DNA of 16,000 bases from Gammaproteobacteria bacterium (GCA_030829925.1 JAURNZ010000059.1:1-16000), one strand, 5' to 3'; positions 1 to 6,951 are shown, counted from the stretch's first letter. Notes: a model not told the origin generated them from the letters alone. Program-made: numbers and translations.

Positions 1-72
1 ATCCACATCTTTTAACCGCTTCTAGCATAAATTCTTTATCACTCTTTAATTCATTACTAGCATACTCAAATG
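1..72 (-). repeat. 72-bp exact repeat, copy 1 (in partial DUF4116 gene)
   Basis: Positions 1-72 match positions 964-1035 base for base, and the match stops at 73/1036. The true left end lies outside the window. It encodes EYASNELKSDKEFMLEAVKR and flanking residues in both genes. Confidence 0.95.
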
Positions 73-271
73 CCAGCACAATTTTTTCAAATGCTGTAAG
101 AATAAATTCTCGATCATTCTTTAATTCTTCACTGGCATACTCTAATGCACGGCCATTGCTTTTACCTGCTTCTAAAACAACTTCTGGATCATTCTGAAAC
201 TCTGGAAAGTTTTCTAACTTACGACCATCTTTTCTTACTGCTTCTAAAACTGCTTGTTTATTTTTTTGCAT
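1..271 (-). CDS. DUF4116 repeat protein, partial (C-terminus beyond window)
   Basis: The first 90 codons of a gene running off the left edge are visible. The protein starts MQKNKQAVLEAVRKDG and continues into units of the type D-x-E-x-V-L-x-A-x-x-x-x-x-G-x-A-L-E-Y-A-S-x-E-L-K with a period of about 25 residues. This is the DUF4116 repeat, known from Legionella and other amoeba- or host-associated bacteria and of unknown biochemical function. The ATG is preceded by AGGAA at a usable distance. The gene lies 63 bp downstream of a second DUF4116 gene on the same strand. Its N-terminal KDGRKLENFPEFQNDPE stretch is almost identical to that neighbour, and its window-edge part is identical to an internal piece of it, so the two are recent paralogues. 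A role as a secreted effector is possible but not shown by the sequence. Confidence 0.85.
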   Translation of the reverse strand, partial: MQKNKQAVLEAVRKDGRKLENFPEFQNDPEVVLEAGKSNGRALEYASEELKNDREFILTAFEKIVLAFEYASNELKSDKEFMLEAVKRCG

Positions 272-334
272 AATTATTCCTATACTTTAATATCTATTAA
301 TTAGTTTCATTATATTCTTTATTTTTATAAATAC

Positions 335-1696
335 TTAGAATTCAAACCGCATCGAACCATTTGTTTCTTCACAAATCATTTTTAGTTTCATGGCATCTGG
401 CAAACTTAAAAAAGACATTATGTTTGATAATGTTGCATCATTTTGCTCAATAGTTGAACCATCTTTTTTGCTTGTTGTATCAAATAGACTTATTTTATAG
501 GCTTCTGTTGAAAGATATTTTTCAACAGATATCTTCTGCAGTAGCTTTTTTATTACTTCCTTACCCAATAAAGAATGCTTGGATGCTCTTGGATTTTTCT
601 TAATCGCTTCGAGAACAAATGCTCGATCCTGCCTTAATTCGTCACTGGCATACTTTAATGCACATCCACAACTTTTAACCGCTGCTAAAACAACCTCTGG
701 GTCATTCTTTAATTCATCACTGGCATACTTTAATGCCCGCCCATTTTTTTCAACTGCTGCTAAAACAAAATCTTGATCCTGCCTTAATCCTTCACTGGCA
801 TATGCTAATGCACAGACATTTCGTTTAACCGCTTCGAGAACAAATGCTCGATCCTGCCTTAACTCTTCACTTGCATACTCTAAAGCACTGCCATCTTGTG
901 AAACCGCCACTAAAACAATATCTTTATCTTTCTTTAGGTCATCACTGGCACAATATAATACGTATCCACATCTTTTAACCGCTTCTAGCATAAATTCTTT
1001 ATCACTCTTTAATTCATTACTAGCATACTCAAATGGACCGATTTCTTTTGAAACTGCTGCTAAAACAACCTCTGGATCATTCCTTAAGTCTTCACCGGTA
1101 TACTGTAATGCGTATCCATTTTGTGAAACCGCTGCTAAAACAATTTTTTTATCTTGCTTTAAGTCATTACTGGCATACTTTAATGCATGGCCATATTCTC
1201 TCACCGCTACAAATACAACTTCTGTATCATGCCTTAATGCTTCACAAGCATACTCTAATGCACATCCATTTTGTGAAACCGCTGCTAAAACAATCTCTGG
1301 ATCTCCCCTTAATGATTCACAAGCATACTTTAATGCGCTTCCGTTTTGTGAAACCGCCACTAAAACAATATCTTTATCTTTCTTTAAGTCATCACTGGCA
1401 TACTCTAATGCGTATCCAGATCTTTTAACCGCTACTAAAACAATTTCTTTATCTTTCTTTAAATCATTACTGGCACACCCTAACCCATAATATCCATTAT
1501 TTTTAACTGCTGCCAAAACAATCTCTGGATCTCCCCTTAATCCTTTACTGGCATACATTAATGCATAGCCATCTTCTTTAACCGCCGACAGCACAATCTC
1601 TGGATCATTCTGGAATTCTGGAAAGTTTTCTAACTTACGACCATCTTTTCTTAATAATTCTAAAACTGCTTCTTTTTTTTCTATATTTTTTTCCAT
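335..1696 (-). CDS. DUF4116 repeat protein, 453 aa
   Basis: The protein consists of a short N-terminal cap (1-30) and about 14 tandem DUF4116-type units beginning at residues 31, 56, 82, 107, 132, 157, 182, 207, 232, 257, 282, 307, 332 and 357; the last is degenerate. The consensus unit is D-P/K-E-I-V-L-x-A-V-x-x-x-G-x-A-L-x-Y-A-S-x-x-L-R/K-x. Unit 2 has one extra residue. The C-terminal tail (376-453) is not repetitive and carries a stretch at about 420-445 (SNIMSFLSLPDAMKLKMIC) that weakly resembles an F-box helix pair. No signal peptide or membrane segment is seen. The ATG has a GAGAG ribosome site 6-7 nt upstream and a possible promoter before it. The family has no established activity. 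Given the neighbouring repeat proteins, a host-directed effector is a reasonable inference. Confidence 0.9.
   Translation of the reverse strand: MEKNIEKKEAVLELLRKDGRKLENFPEFQNDPEIVLSAVKEDGYALMYASKGLRGDPEIVLAAVKNNGYYGLGCASNDLKKDKEIVLVAVKRSGYALEYASDDLKKDKDIVLVAVSQNGSALKYACESLRGDPEIVLAAVSQNGCALEYACEALRHDTEVVFVAVREYGHALKYASNDLKQDKKIVLAAVSQNGYALQYTGEDLRNDPEVVLAAVSKEIGPFEYASNELKSDKEFMLEAVKRCGYVLYCASDDLKKDKDIVLVAVSQDGSALEYASEELRQDRAFVLEAVKRNVCALAYASEGLRQDQDFVLAAVEKNGRALKYASDELKNDPEVVLAAVKSCGCALKYASDELRQDRAFVLEAIKKNPRASKHSLLGKEVIKKLLQKISVEKYLSTEAYKISLFDTTSKKDGSTIEQNDATLSNIMSFLSLPDAMKLKMICEETNGSMRFEF
572..1606 (-). repeat. Array of about 75-bp units encoding DUF4116 repeats
   Basis: About fourteen imperfect 75-bp units lie end to end within the coding sequence; on the plus strand they share words such as ccgctgctaaaacaa, tcactggcatact and taatgc. 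The units keep frame and diverge at many silent and replacement sites, so this is a protein-repeat array, not a CRISPR or satellite. Units near 904-951 and 1363-1410 are almost identical at DNA level, a sign of recent internal duplication or gene conversion. Confidence 0.85.
964..1035 (-). repeat. 72-bp exact repeat, copy 2 (in full DUF4116 gene)
   Basis: This is the second copy of the block at 1-72, encoding about residues 221-244 of the 453-residue protein. Exact identity, including silent positions, between genes that are otherwise diverged indicates recent duplication or gene conversion. Confidence 0.95.
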
Positions 1697-1716
1697 GATT
1701 TACTCTCACTATCTGA

Positions 1717-1746
1717 ATAAAACTTATTATTAATTATTAATGACAA
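1717..1746 (-). promoter_or_regulatory. Possible sigma70 promoter of the DUF4116 gene
   Basis: On the minus strand TTGTCA (1746-1741) is followed after 18 nt by TTTTAT (1722-1717). The predicted start of the mRNA lies near 1710, leaving a short leader that contains the GAGAG ribosome site before the ATG at 1696. The region is very AT-rich, so chance matches are likely. Confidence 0.3.
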
Positions 1747-1804
1747 TTATTAAAAACATATTAATCTATAAATCATTTCTCCTATGATGCATAGAATTTA
1801 TTTA

Positions 1805-2332
1805 TCATGACCCATGTATATTACTTTCATAAAACATTGCGATGGCTAAAAGATAATGGTCATTGATGGCTTGAAACTCAATGTTTATATCATCATTCAT
1901 AGGCTTAAACCCATTATAAGGATCTAGTTCAATTGCTTTAAGCGATGATGGCACACCTAAGCCCTTTAGCTTTGTCACAGCTTCTTTACCAGTCCAAAAA
2001 TGTATAAACGCATGCATACATACATCTTTATCCAAAGACAATAAATACTCATATTCAGATGCATAGAAAAAACGTTTGGCCAATTTAAGTGTATTCACAT
2101 GCTGGTTCAATGACTCAACATCAATGCCTATCGGCTGATCACTGACTGCAATTACGGCTTCTTGATCTTTATGTGTGATACTGATGAAGGCAGATTGACA
2201 AGCTAAATAAGGTTTGCCTGTATCATTTTTTTTAATGATTACTTTTTTATTTAGTGACTGCTCTACCGATCTAAGATAAAATGCTTTTCGATCTACTTGT
2301 TCGCACTGTTGATGATATATTTTAAAAGCCAT
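1805..2332 (-). CDS. 4'-phosphopantetheinyl transferase (Sfp/AcpT type)
   Basis: This enzyme would transfer the phosphopantetheine arm of coenzyme A onto a serine of an acyl or peptidyl carrier protein. The family signature is clear: TGKPYLACQSAFISITH (38-54) corresponds to the GKP-x-F-x-SLSH region, IGIDVE (68-73) supplies the Mg-binding D71 and E73, and FWTGKEAVTKLKGLG (112-126) is the W-x-x-KEA-x-x-K motif with E117 and K121. At 175 residues it is shorter than Sfp (about 220-230) and nearer to AcpT; the N-terminal CoA-binding part is reduced. No synthase gene or carrier protein is seen nearby, so the target could be the fatty-acid ACP or a polyketide/nonribosomal carrier elsewhere. The start codon has no convincing Shine-Dalgarno sequence. 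Confidence 0.88.
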   Translation of the reverse strand: MAFKIYHQQCEQVDRKAFYLRSVEQSLNKKVIIKKNDTGKPYLACQSAFISITHKDQEAVIAVSDQPIGIDVESLNQHVNTLKLAKRFFYASEYEYLLSLDKDVCMHAFIHFWTGKEAVTKLKGLGVPSSLKAIELDPYNGFKPMNDDINIEFQAINDHYLLAIAMFYESNIHGS

Positions 2333-2408
2333 ATGTCTTTAAATATTACTATCTTTCTTAGATTGCATAAAGTCATTTTAAACATATCCGCCCTAATCAT
2401 ACCAATAA

Positions 2409-3170
2409 CTATAAAGTAGCTAGGGCTGCTGGCAATAGCTTGCTCGGGTTTTTGAAATCTTTTTTGTCTCTTAAAAAGGCTTCTGGTAATAACTTTCTTG
2501 ATTTTTTGAAATCTTTTTTGTTACTTACATAAGACATACTATAAAAATCAAACATTGATAAATAAGATACAATATGTTTATTGAAATCAGGTGCTTTTTC
2601 AGCTTGATGGCCATCTTCAACTTCAGCATCAGATTTCTTTGGCGGCACAGGCACTTTTGTTGTTTTGAGCGGCTGAGTATTTGAAATTCTCCGACAACAG
2701 AATAAAAATCGATACAGCATTTGGAATGAATTACCGTTATTTTCCGACTGCCTATCCTCTGATATAAGAATCTGATACAACATCTTTGCGGCATTAGTCT
2801 CTTCTTTTTCACTACTGAGTGTTGTAAGGTTCAAATATAATTTCCAGGCTTTTAGCTGGATATATCTACTAAAAGAATCATCTAAGTTTCTGAGTATTAA
2901 ATTCTTGTGATGGATCAAATGTAAACTATCTGATCCACCAATAATCATTGCTTGCATCAATGCTCTTGCTAAAACGTCCCTATATAGTGTTGGTCTTTTT
3001 TCGGGAACATGATAATGCATAAGTCTAATACAAAAAGGATTTTTTTCAATTACCCTATAAAGAATTTTAGGTTCGGCAATCTGAAGGGACCCAGAAACAT
3101 ATTCCAAATTTCCTGGTGTTTCATCTATGGCAGCCAATGCACTGTCAATGGTTGTATATTTGGTTTCCAT
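2409..3170 (-). CDS. Hypothetical protein with divergent DUF4116-like N-terminus and F-box-like C-terminus
   Basis: I do not recognise a full-length family. Residues 8-70 (ALAAIDETPGNLEYVSGSLQ, then ILYRVIEKNPFCIRLMHYHV) follow the DUF4116 pattern of A-x-x-x-x-G-x-L-E-Y-V-S-x-x-L but are strongly diverged. The middle (70-160) is probably helical, followed by a polar linker (165-195) rich in Pro, Lys and acidic residues. Residues 196-216 (FNKHIVSYLSMFDFYSMSYVS) look like an F-box core (I-x-S-Y-L-S-x-x-D-x-x-S-x-S-x-V-S). The extreme C-terminus repeats KKDFKKSRKLLPEAFL as KKDFKNPSKLLPAALA with an 18-residue period. It starts at ATG 3168-3170, which has no Shine-Dalgarno but a TATTAT 6 nt upstream. 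Candidate secreted effector, by inference only. Confidence 0.7.
   Translation of the reverse strand: METKYTTIDSALAAIDETPGNLEYVSGSLQIAEPKILYRVIEKNPFCIRLMHYHVPEKRPTLYRDVLARALMQAMIIGGSDSLHLIHHKNLILRNLDDSFSRYIQLKAWKLYLNLTTLSSEKEETNAAKMLYQILISEDRQSENNGNSFQMLYRFLFCCRRISNTQPLKTTKVPVPPKKSDAEVEDGHQAEKAPDFNKHIVSYLSMFDFYSMSYVSNKKDFKKSRKLLPEAFLRDKKDFKNPSKLLPAALATL
2425..2532 (-). repeat. Two tandem 54-bp units at the 3' end of a coding region
   Basis: 2425-2478 and 2479-2532 are similar copies offset by exactly 54 bp; the core ttgaaatcttttttgt is identical in both. The units encode the duplicated KKDF..(S)KLLP..AL segment of the 253-residue protein. Confidence 0.85.
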
Positions 3171-3355
3171 TTTTTAATAATATTAATCAATTAACAATCA
3201 GAATCTACCAAAAGATCCTAACAATTAAAAATAATTTTTTCAACAATCACTTGCACGTTATCTTAAAAAATAAATAAAACCTATTTGTATTCAATGTTTC
3301 TATTTTTTAATTAGATTACTTTAACATCCTGGCAACTTTTCCTAAATCAGGTTTC

Positions 3356-3793
3356 ATGAGCTCATTTGTTTCTTTTGTTAGTAAGCCAATGCGAGCCAAA
3401 AGTATTGAGAGGTTTTTTAAAAAACCATTTACATGGCCTAAAAGGCTTTCCATTATTTCATTTGAAGGATGCAAAATGAAAGATGAGGGCTTAATTGAAT
3501 TATGTAAACATATGATTCATGCACCAAGAAGTTTAACCTTGTTAAATCTATCAGAAAATGGTATCACATCTAAACATATCGATACGTTTGCCAAAGCCAT
3601 CTCACAAACCAACATTAATAAAATAAACCTTAATCATAATGACATTGATATACTAAGTTTAAATGCTGCACTTAAAAAACACTGCGAACAAGGACATACC
3701 ATCGTATTATGGAGTGCTCAAGGTAGACAACTCATTGCCCCGAGCCATCAAGATGAAGTAGATAACGAAGATGCAGTTGCCTTCAATCTATAA
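3356..3793 (+). CDS. Small leucine-rich-repeat protein (ribonuclease-inhibitor-like)
   Basis: The 145-residue protein carries about three LRR units of roughly 28 residues: 31-58 (LSIISFEGCKMKDEGLIELC), 59-86 (LTLLNLSENGITSKHIDTFA) and 88-112 (INKINLNHNDIDILSLNAAL). The L-x-x-L-x-L-S-x-N-x-I-x pattern followed by a long helix is that of ribonuclease-inhibitor-type LRRs, which bind other proteins. The N-terminus is basic and the last 20 residues are acidic. No signal peptide is seen. The start at 3356 has only a weak CAGG-like ribosome site; an in-frame ATG 11 codons later is possible. The gene ends 2 bp from the convergent O-antigen-ligase-like gene with no visible terminator between them. Three LRRs alone make a small solenoid, typical of effector-like proteins in intracellular gammaproteobacteria; function unknown. 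Confidence 0.75.
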   Translation: MSSFVSFVSKPMRAKSIERFFKKPFTWPKRLSIISFEGCKMKDEGLIELCKHMIHAPRSLTLLNLSENGITSKHIDTFAKAISQTNINKINLNHNDIDILSLNAALKKHCEQGHTIVLWSAQGRQLIAPSHQDEVDNEDAVAFNL

Positions 3794-3795
3794 AA

Positions 3796-5121
3796 TTACT
3801 TTTTAGAATTGTCTTCTAAACTAGCCATTAACCAAGTGCCCATCCACCAAAACGTAATGCCACTCCAAGAGAAATATAGACTGGATGTTGTCACAAATGG
3901 AAAGATACGAATCAATAGACAAATAAGTACACCCAATAATATTGGATCATTGACTATTTTAGTTGTATAAATACCTAATTGATTAACTTTAAGCTCTGAC
4001 TTTGATAGCTTGGTGCGTCTTTGCCAAATATGCTGCGCCCATATCAACATCAATGCTAAAAATAAAACTGTGCCAATCAAGCCTGTATTAGCTAAAAGTT
4101 CTAGATACATGTTTTGAGGTGTAGTTGTACAACCATTTAGTTTTTTTGATGTACAAGCAATCCAATGTTGTTTTAAACCTGTACCAAGCCATGGCTTACC
4201 GTAAAACATGACCATAGCCCCCTGGTTAAGGTCACTGTATACATTGTTTGTTTCATGGTTCACATCAATGCTTGCAATGGTTGCATCTTTAACCACACTT
4301 GGAATGGATACAAACATACGATCATATAAATCAGGGTGGTTTAATACGCCAAGTGTCGCAAGAAAAACACCGAGCACACCAATCGTTAAAAAATACTTTT
4401 TAAACTGGGGCAAAATTAAAAACATTAACACCAGTCCTAGTAACCACCAAAGCGTACTGGTACGCTCACCCGTGATAGGAATCAAGGCAACCCATGCAAT
4501 AATTAATAACGCGTAACCAAATTTTCTTAATAAGGATTTTTTTGGTGTGGCAAGGTACATAAACCACTTGATAAGCGCAGGCCATGACATCATCACCAAA
4601 TAGCCACCAATCACTTGCTTACCAGATAAAGCCGTTAACCTTACATTATTTAAAATAATATGCCCAAATATATCTACCCCTGTATATTTTTGATGCCAAG
4701 ACGCTAAAACCAACATGACCACAGCAATTTCAATGGCAATCACCATATGCTTTCTAACGTGACGGTGATTGAGTAACCAGTATTGGCAGGCTATTGCAAA
4801 TAAAACAAACCGAACAAATGTCAACGCGCCTTCAAAAGACACCCAAACTTGTATTGCTTGAAAAGCAATGAGCATATAATAAACCCAAATAACCAATGCC
4901 AAAGGGACCCAACGAATGTTAAGCCAGTCCCAATCTTTTTCAAGACAAGCATTAATAAAAAAGACTAACCCAACACCTGTCATTGCAAGATCAATGGGGG
5001 CTTTACCAAATATCATCCCAAAGGGAACACACATCAGTAAAAGATATCCAGTTGACCACATTTTTTCAGAACGTGATTTATTCACATATAAATTTTTAAA
5101 GTAATTAGAAACTTGATACAT
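3796..5121 (-). CDS. O-antigen ligase/polymerase family (Wzy_C) membrane protein
   Basis: This inner-membrane protein of 441 residues has about 10-12 hydrophobic segments and one long periplasmic loop (about 262-345). The family joins or polymerises lipid-linked glycans in the periplasm. ITGERTST (216-223) is the conserved T/S-G-E-R motif that contacts the undecaprenyl diphosphate substrate. In the loop, GKPWLGTGLKQHW (308-320) and PQNMYLELLANTGLIG (335-350) match the G-x-G and H-N-x-Y-L-x-x-x-x-x-x-G-x-x-G blocks of the family. The histidine usual in the last motif is glutamine here (Q336). The gene is the last of a minus-strand run, 56 bp after the pseudo-ATP-grasp gene, and no glycosyltransferase genes are adjacent. 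It could be WaaL, a Wzy polymerase or a ligase with an unusual substrate; the sequence does not decide. Confidence 0.85.
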   Translation of the reverse strand: MYQVSNYFKNLYVNKSRSEKMWSTGYLLLMCVPFGMIFGKAPIDLAMTGVGLVFFINACLEKDWDWLNIRWVPLALVIWVYYMLIAFQAIQVWVSFEGALTFVRFVLFAIACQYWLLNHRHVRKHMVIAIEIAVVMLVLASWHQKYTGVDIFGHIILNNVRLTALSGKQVIGGYLVMMSWPALIKWFMYLATPKKSLLRKFGYALLIIAWVALIPITGERTSTLWWLLGLVLMFLILPQFKKYFLTIGVLGVFLATLGVLNHPDLYDRMFVSIPSVVKDATIASIDVNHETNNVYSDLNQGAMVMFYGKPWLGTGLKQHWIACTSKKLNGCTTTPQNMYLELLANTGLIGTVLFLALMLIWAQHIWQRRTKLSKSELKVNQLGIYTTKIVNDPILLGVLICLLIRIFPFVTTSSLYFSWSGITFWWMGTWLMASLEDNSKK

Positions 5122-5177
5122 AGCTGAGCCCTGCTTATTTCAATCATAATCTCATAATTCATAATTTTTGTAAATAA

Positions 5178-5930
5178 TCACATAATTTTTGGTCGCTCTT
5201 TAGAACCTATTGTCCAGCCATCATTTGTATTTAAAACGTGTAAATACTGAAAACCATAATAAGATAACTTTGACAACATATACTGACATGCTTTAATAAT
5301 GACTGGCACACTGATTTGATACTGAATGGATTGTGAGAGCTTGCACAACGCCCCTGATTCATCGTAGAAAAGTTGTCCAAACCTCAACTCAAGCATATTA
5401 AACAACTTAAACGATGACTTAATTCTTTCATGACCTAAAGTGCGCAAAAAAGTTGAATCATCTGTTATGATTTGATTCCCTAGAATTGAACAAATCACTT
5501 CCGTCCTTTTTCGACGATGTTCACTTACGCTCAATCCACACAAGTGTGCTTGGCGCCTAATGTTCGTTTTAGACCATACCCCAGGCGAAAAAACACCATG
5601 TTTTAAAGGATTTAAACAATATTTGACCTGATTTGCATACCACATTAAAAAGCCAAGCCAACTATGTAGATGATACCTTTGATCTTTCATATCAAGATTA
5701 TCTTTATTACACTCATTTAAACCGTTTAAATTGATATACAACACATCGATTTGTTGTGGCGAGGGTAACATGGCATTAAATATATCCTGATGCCCTAGCA
5801 TGTGACACTGCGATTGTTTTTTAAATACTTGCCAACTAAGCCATCTAGTCGGCACTTGATATTGATATTTAAGCATCAGATAACACTGTTTTGCAAAGAT
5901 ATCTTTTTCATGGGTTAAGAATAAAATCAA
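5178..5930 (-). CDS. ATP-grasp-like protein lacking catalytic residues (probable partner of the ligase)
   Basis: The 250-residue protein starts at TTG (5928-5930), which overlaps the stop of the ATP-grasp ligase as TTGA; no other start fits the coupling so well. By eye it can be aligned with that ligase over most of its length. It has the same MIL-F/V-L opening and a matching central stretch, WYANQVKYCLNPLKHGVFSP (97-116), against the ligase's DHRYENVINRPKDTMSNLSK (88-107). Near the end GWTIGSKERPKIM (238-250) falls where the ligase has YYFLEANPSPGYA. The metal-binding Glu and Asn are thus absent, so it is probably not an active ATP-grasp enzyme. I infer a non-catalytic subunit or a substrate-binding partner. 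No named family is recognised. Confidence 0.75.
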   Translation of the reverse strand: MILFLTHEKDIFAKQCYLMLKYQYQVPTRWLSWQVFKKQSQCHMLGHQDIFNAMLPSPQQIDVLYINLNGLNECNKDNLDMKDQRYHLHSWLGFLMWYANQVKYCLNPLKHGVFSPGVWSKTNIRRQAHLCGLSVSEHRRKRTEVICSILGNQIITDDSTFLRTLGHERIKSSFKLFNMLELRFGQLFYDESGALCKLSQSIQYQISVPVIIKACQYMLSKLSYYGFQYLHVLNTNDGWTIGSKERPKIM

Positions 5931-6766
5931 TGGACAGTCCTCGATAAACTTGAAAGAAGTGCTTCTGAAATATACGGACGACTCAACTGAGATTCAAAAT
6001 AAGCATACCCAGGACTTGGATTGGCTTCTAAAAAATAGTATTTCTTATTGTGATAGATAAGGTCTACACCCGAAAACCGAAGGCCAAGGGTTCGGTTCAA
6101 AGCCAAAATGTCTTTTTCAACTTGACCTGGCAAATGATACATAAAGATATCATTTTCAAATCGACTGTAACGATAATCCACAGCGTCCGATTGAATTCCA
6201 ACCGCGACAATCACATCGTCACAAGCATGGACCCGAATATTTAAACCGGGTATATATGCTTGTAACAATGCAGGTTCATAAAAAGCTTTTTCTTCTTGAC
6301 GATAAACTTGGTTCACAATGGAGCGCTCCGAACTAATAGATTTACAGATAAAAGGAGATTTGATCTTAACTTGAGTATTCATAATGATGTTTGTTTTAGG
6401 AATGCTCCAACTGTAAAATTGGCTTGCGATGTCTAACTGATAAGGTTTTGATAAATTACTCATCGTATCTTTAGGTCGATTGATGACATTCTCATATCGA
6501 TGATCAAGCCAATCAAATAAGCTTAAAAGACGATCCATTTGATACTTATTCTGCTTAGGCCAATCTAAAAAACGATTATAAACCCCAGTAATGTCACTGT
6601 GTGACACAGGACTCTGTCCCGGAAAAAACCAATATAATTCGTCCATATCAATGCTTTTACCCAATTGATTCAAATCAACAAAAGCAAAATCAACACTATG
6701 TTTGACACAATGGTGCATAAATGCCCCAATCACTTGATCTGAACACTGCCCTAAAACTAAAATCAT
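5927..6766 (-). CDS. ATP-grasp ligase, RimK/MvdD-like (putative peptide-modifying)
   Basis: ATP-grasp enzymes join a carboxylate to an amine, hydroxyl or thiol through an acyl-phosphate. In this 279-residue protein an N-terminal pre-ATP-grasp domain (1-about 95, MILVLGQCSDQVIGAF) is followed by VINRPKDTMSNLSKPYQ (94-110). The ATP-binding FICKSISSERSIVNQVY (139-155, K142), LLQAYIPGLNIRVHA (167-181) and the C-terminal FSGVDLIY plus FLEANPSPGYAYFE (D235, E247, N249) supply the nucleotide and Mg ligands. Length and order fit RimK and the microviridin-type MvdC/MvdD ligases. An ATG at 6809-6811 would extend it by 15 residues through the end of the preceding peptide gene. I prefer 6764-6766 because it forms TAATG with that gene's stop and begins right at the first beta strand. 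The adjacent peptide is the obvious candidate substrate. Confidence 0.85.
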   Translation of the reverse strand: MILVLGQCSDQVIGAFMHHCVKHSVDFAFVDLNQLGKSIDMDELYWFFPGQSPVSHSDITGVYNRFLDWPKQNKYQMDRLLSLFDWLDHRYENVINRPKDTMSNLSKPYQLDIASQFYSWSIPKTNIIMNTQVKIKSPFICKSISSERSIVNQVYRQEEKAFYEPALLQAYIPGLNIRVHACDDVIVAVGIQSDAVDYRYSRFENDIFMYHLPGQVEKDILALNRTLGLRFSGVDLIYHNKKYYFLEANPSPGYAYFESQLSRPYISEALLSSLSRTVH

Positions 6767-6921
6767 TAATAAAGCTCTATCAAATGATGTACTTGAGTTG
6801 CTACAGGACAAATATCATCTTTACCCTCTTTTCCATCTTTTCCATCTTTACTGTTTTCTTTCCCAAAAAAACCAACATTATTTTCATGTTTATACCCTTC
6901 AAAACCAATTTTATGACTCAT
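6766..6921 (-). CDS. 51-residue peptide, putative precursor for the ATP-grasp ligase
   Basis: This short gene reads MSHKIGFEGYKHENNVGF, then FGKENSKDGKDGKEGKDD (19-36), then ICPVATQVHHLIELY (37-51). It has an AGGAG ribosome site 7 nt before the ATG, one of the best in the window, and its TAA shares its last A with the ATG of the ATP-grasp gene, so both reading frames appear translationally coupled. The middle consists of Lys-Asp/Glu-Gly steps, which would suit side-chain amide (or ester) crosslinks of the kind ATP-grasp enzymes make in graspetides. A single Cys38 sits at the border to a hydrophobic tail. There is no signal peptide. It matches no precursor family I know, and the leader/core boundary cannot be told from one sequence. 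Coding status is strongly supported by context; the precursor role is inference. Confidence 0.75.
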   Translation of the reverse strand: MSHKIGFEGYKHENNVGFFGKENSKDGKDGKEGKDDICPVATQVHHLIELY

Positions 6922-6928
6922 ATGTTTA

Positions 6929-6933
6929 CTCCT
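6929..6933 (-). promoter_or_regulatory. Strong ribosome binding site of the 51-residue peptide gene
   Basis: AGGAG on the minus strand stands 7 nt before the ATG at 6919-6921. It lies in the 30-bp gap after the upstream beta-helix gene and supports translation of this small gene, which would otherwise be taken as non-coding upstream sequence. Confidence 0.8.
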
Positions 6934-6951
6934 ATATTTACTGTTATTAAA

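Noticed and set aside
1033..1428. 131-codon open frame on the plus strand across the DUF4116 gene
   Set aside because: It is an antisense shadow caused by repeated codons in the 75-bp units; the Leu/His-rich translation has no start signal or family resemblance.
572..1606. Regular repeats suggesting a CRISPR or satellite
   Set aside because: Units are contiguous, about 75 bp, keep frame and encode the DUF4116 protein repeat; no unique spacers separate them.
3171..3355. Possible small gene or promoter in the largest gap
   Set aside because: The 185 bp are very AT-rich with no convincing start plus ribosome site; -10-like hexamers are too frequent there to single one out for the LRR gene.
4208..4516. 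102-codon plus-strand frame inside the O-antigen-ligase-like gene
   Set aside because: It is antisense to a gene with clear family motifs and has no ribosome site or recognisable content.
6767..6811. Upstream ATG that would lengthen the ATP-grasp protein by 15 residues
   Set aside because: It lies inside the 51-residue peptide gene in another frame, has no ribosome site, and adds a Ser-rich stretch before the first beta strand; the TAATG overlap at 6764-6768 is a better start.
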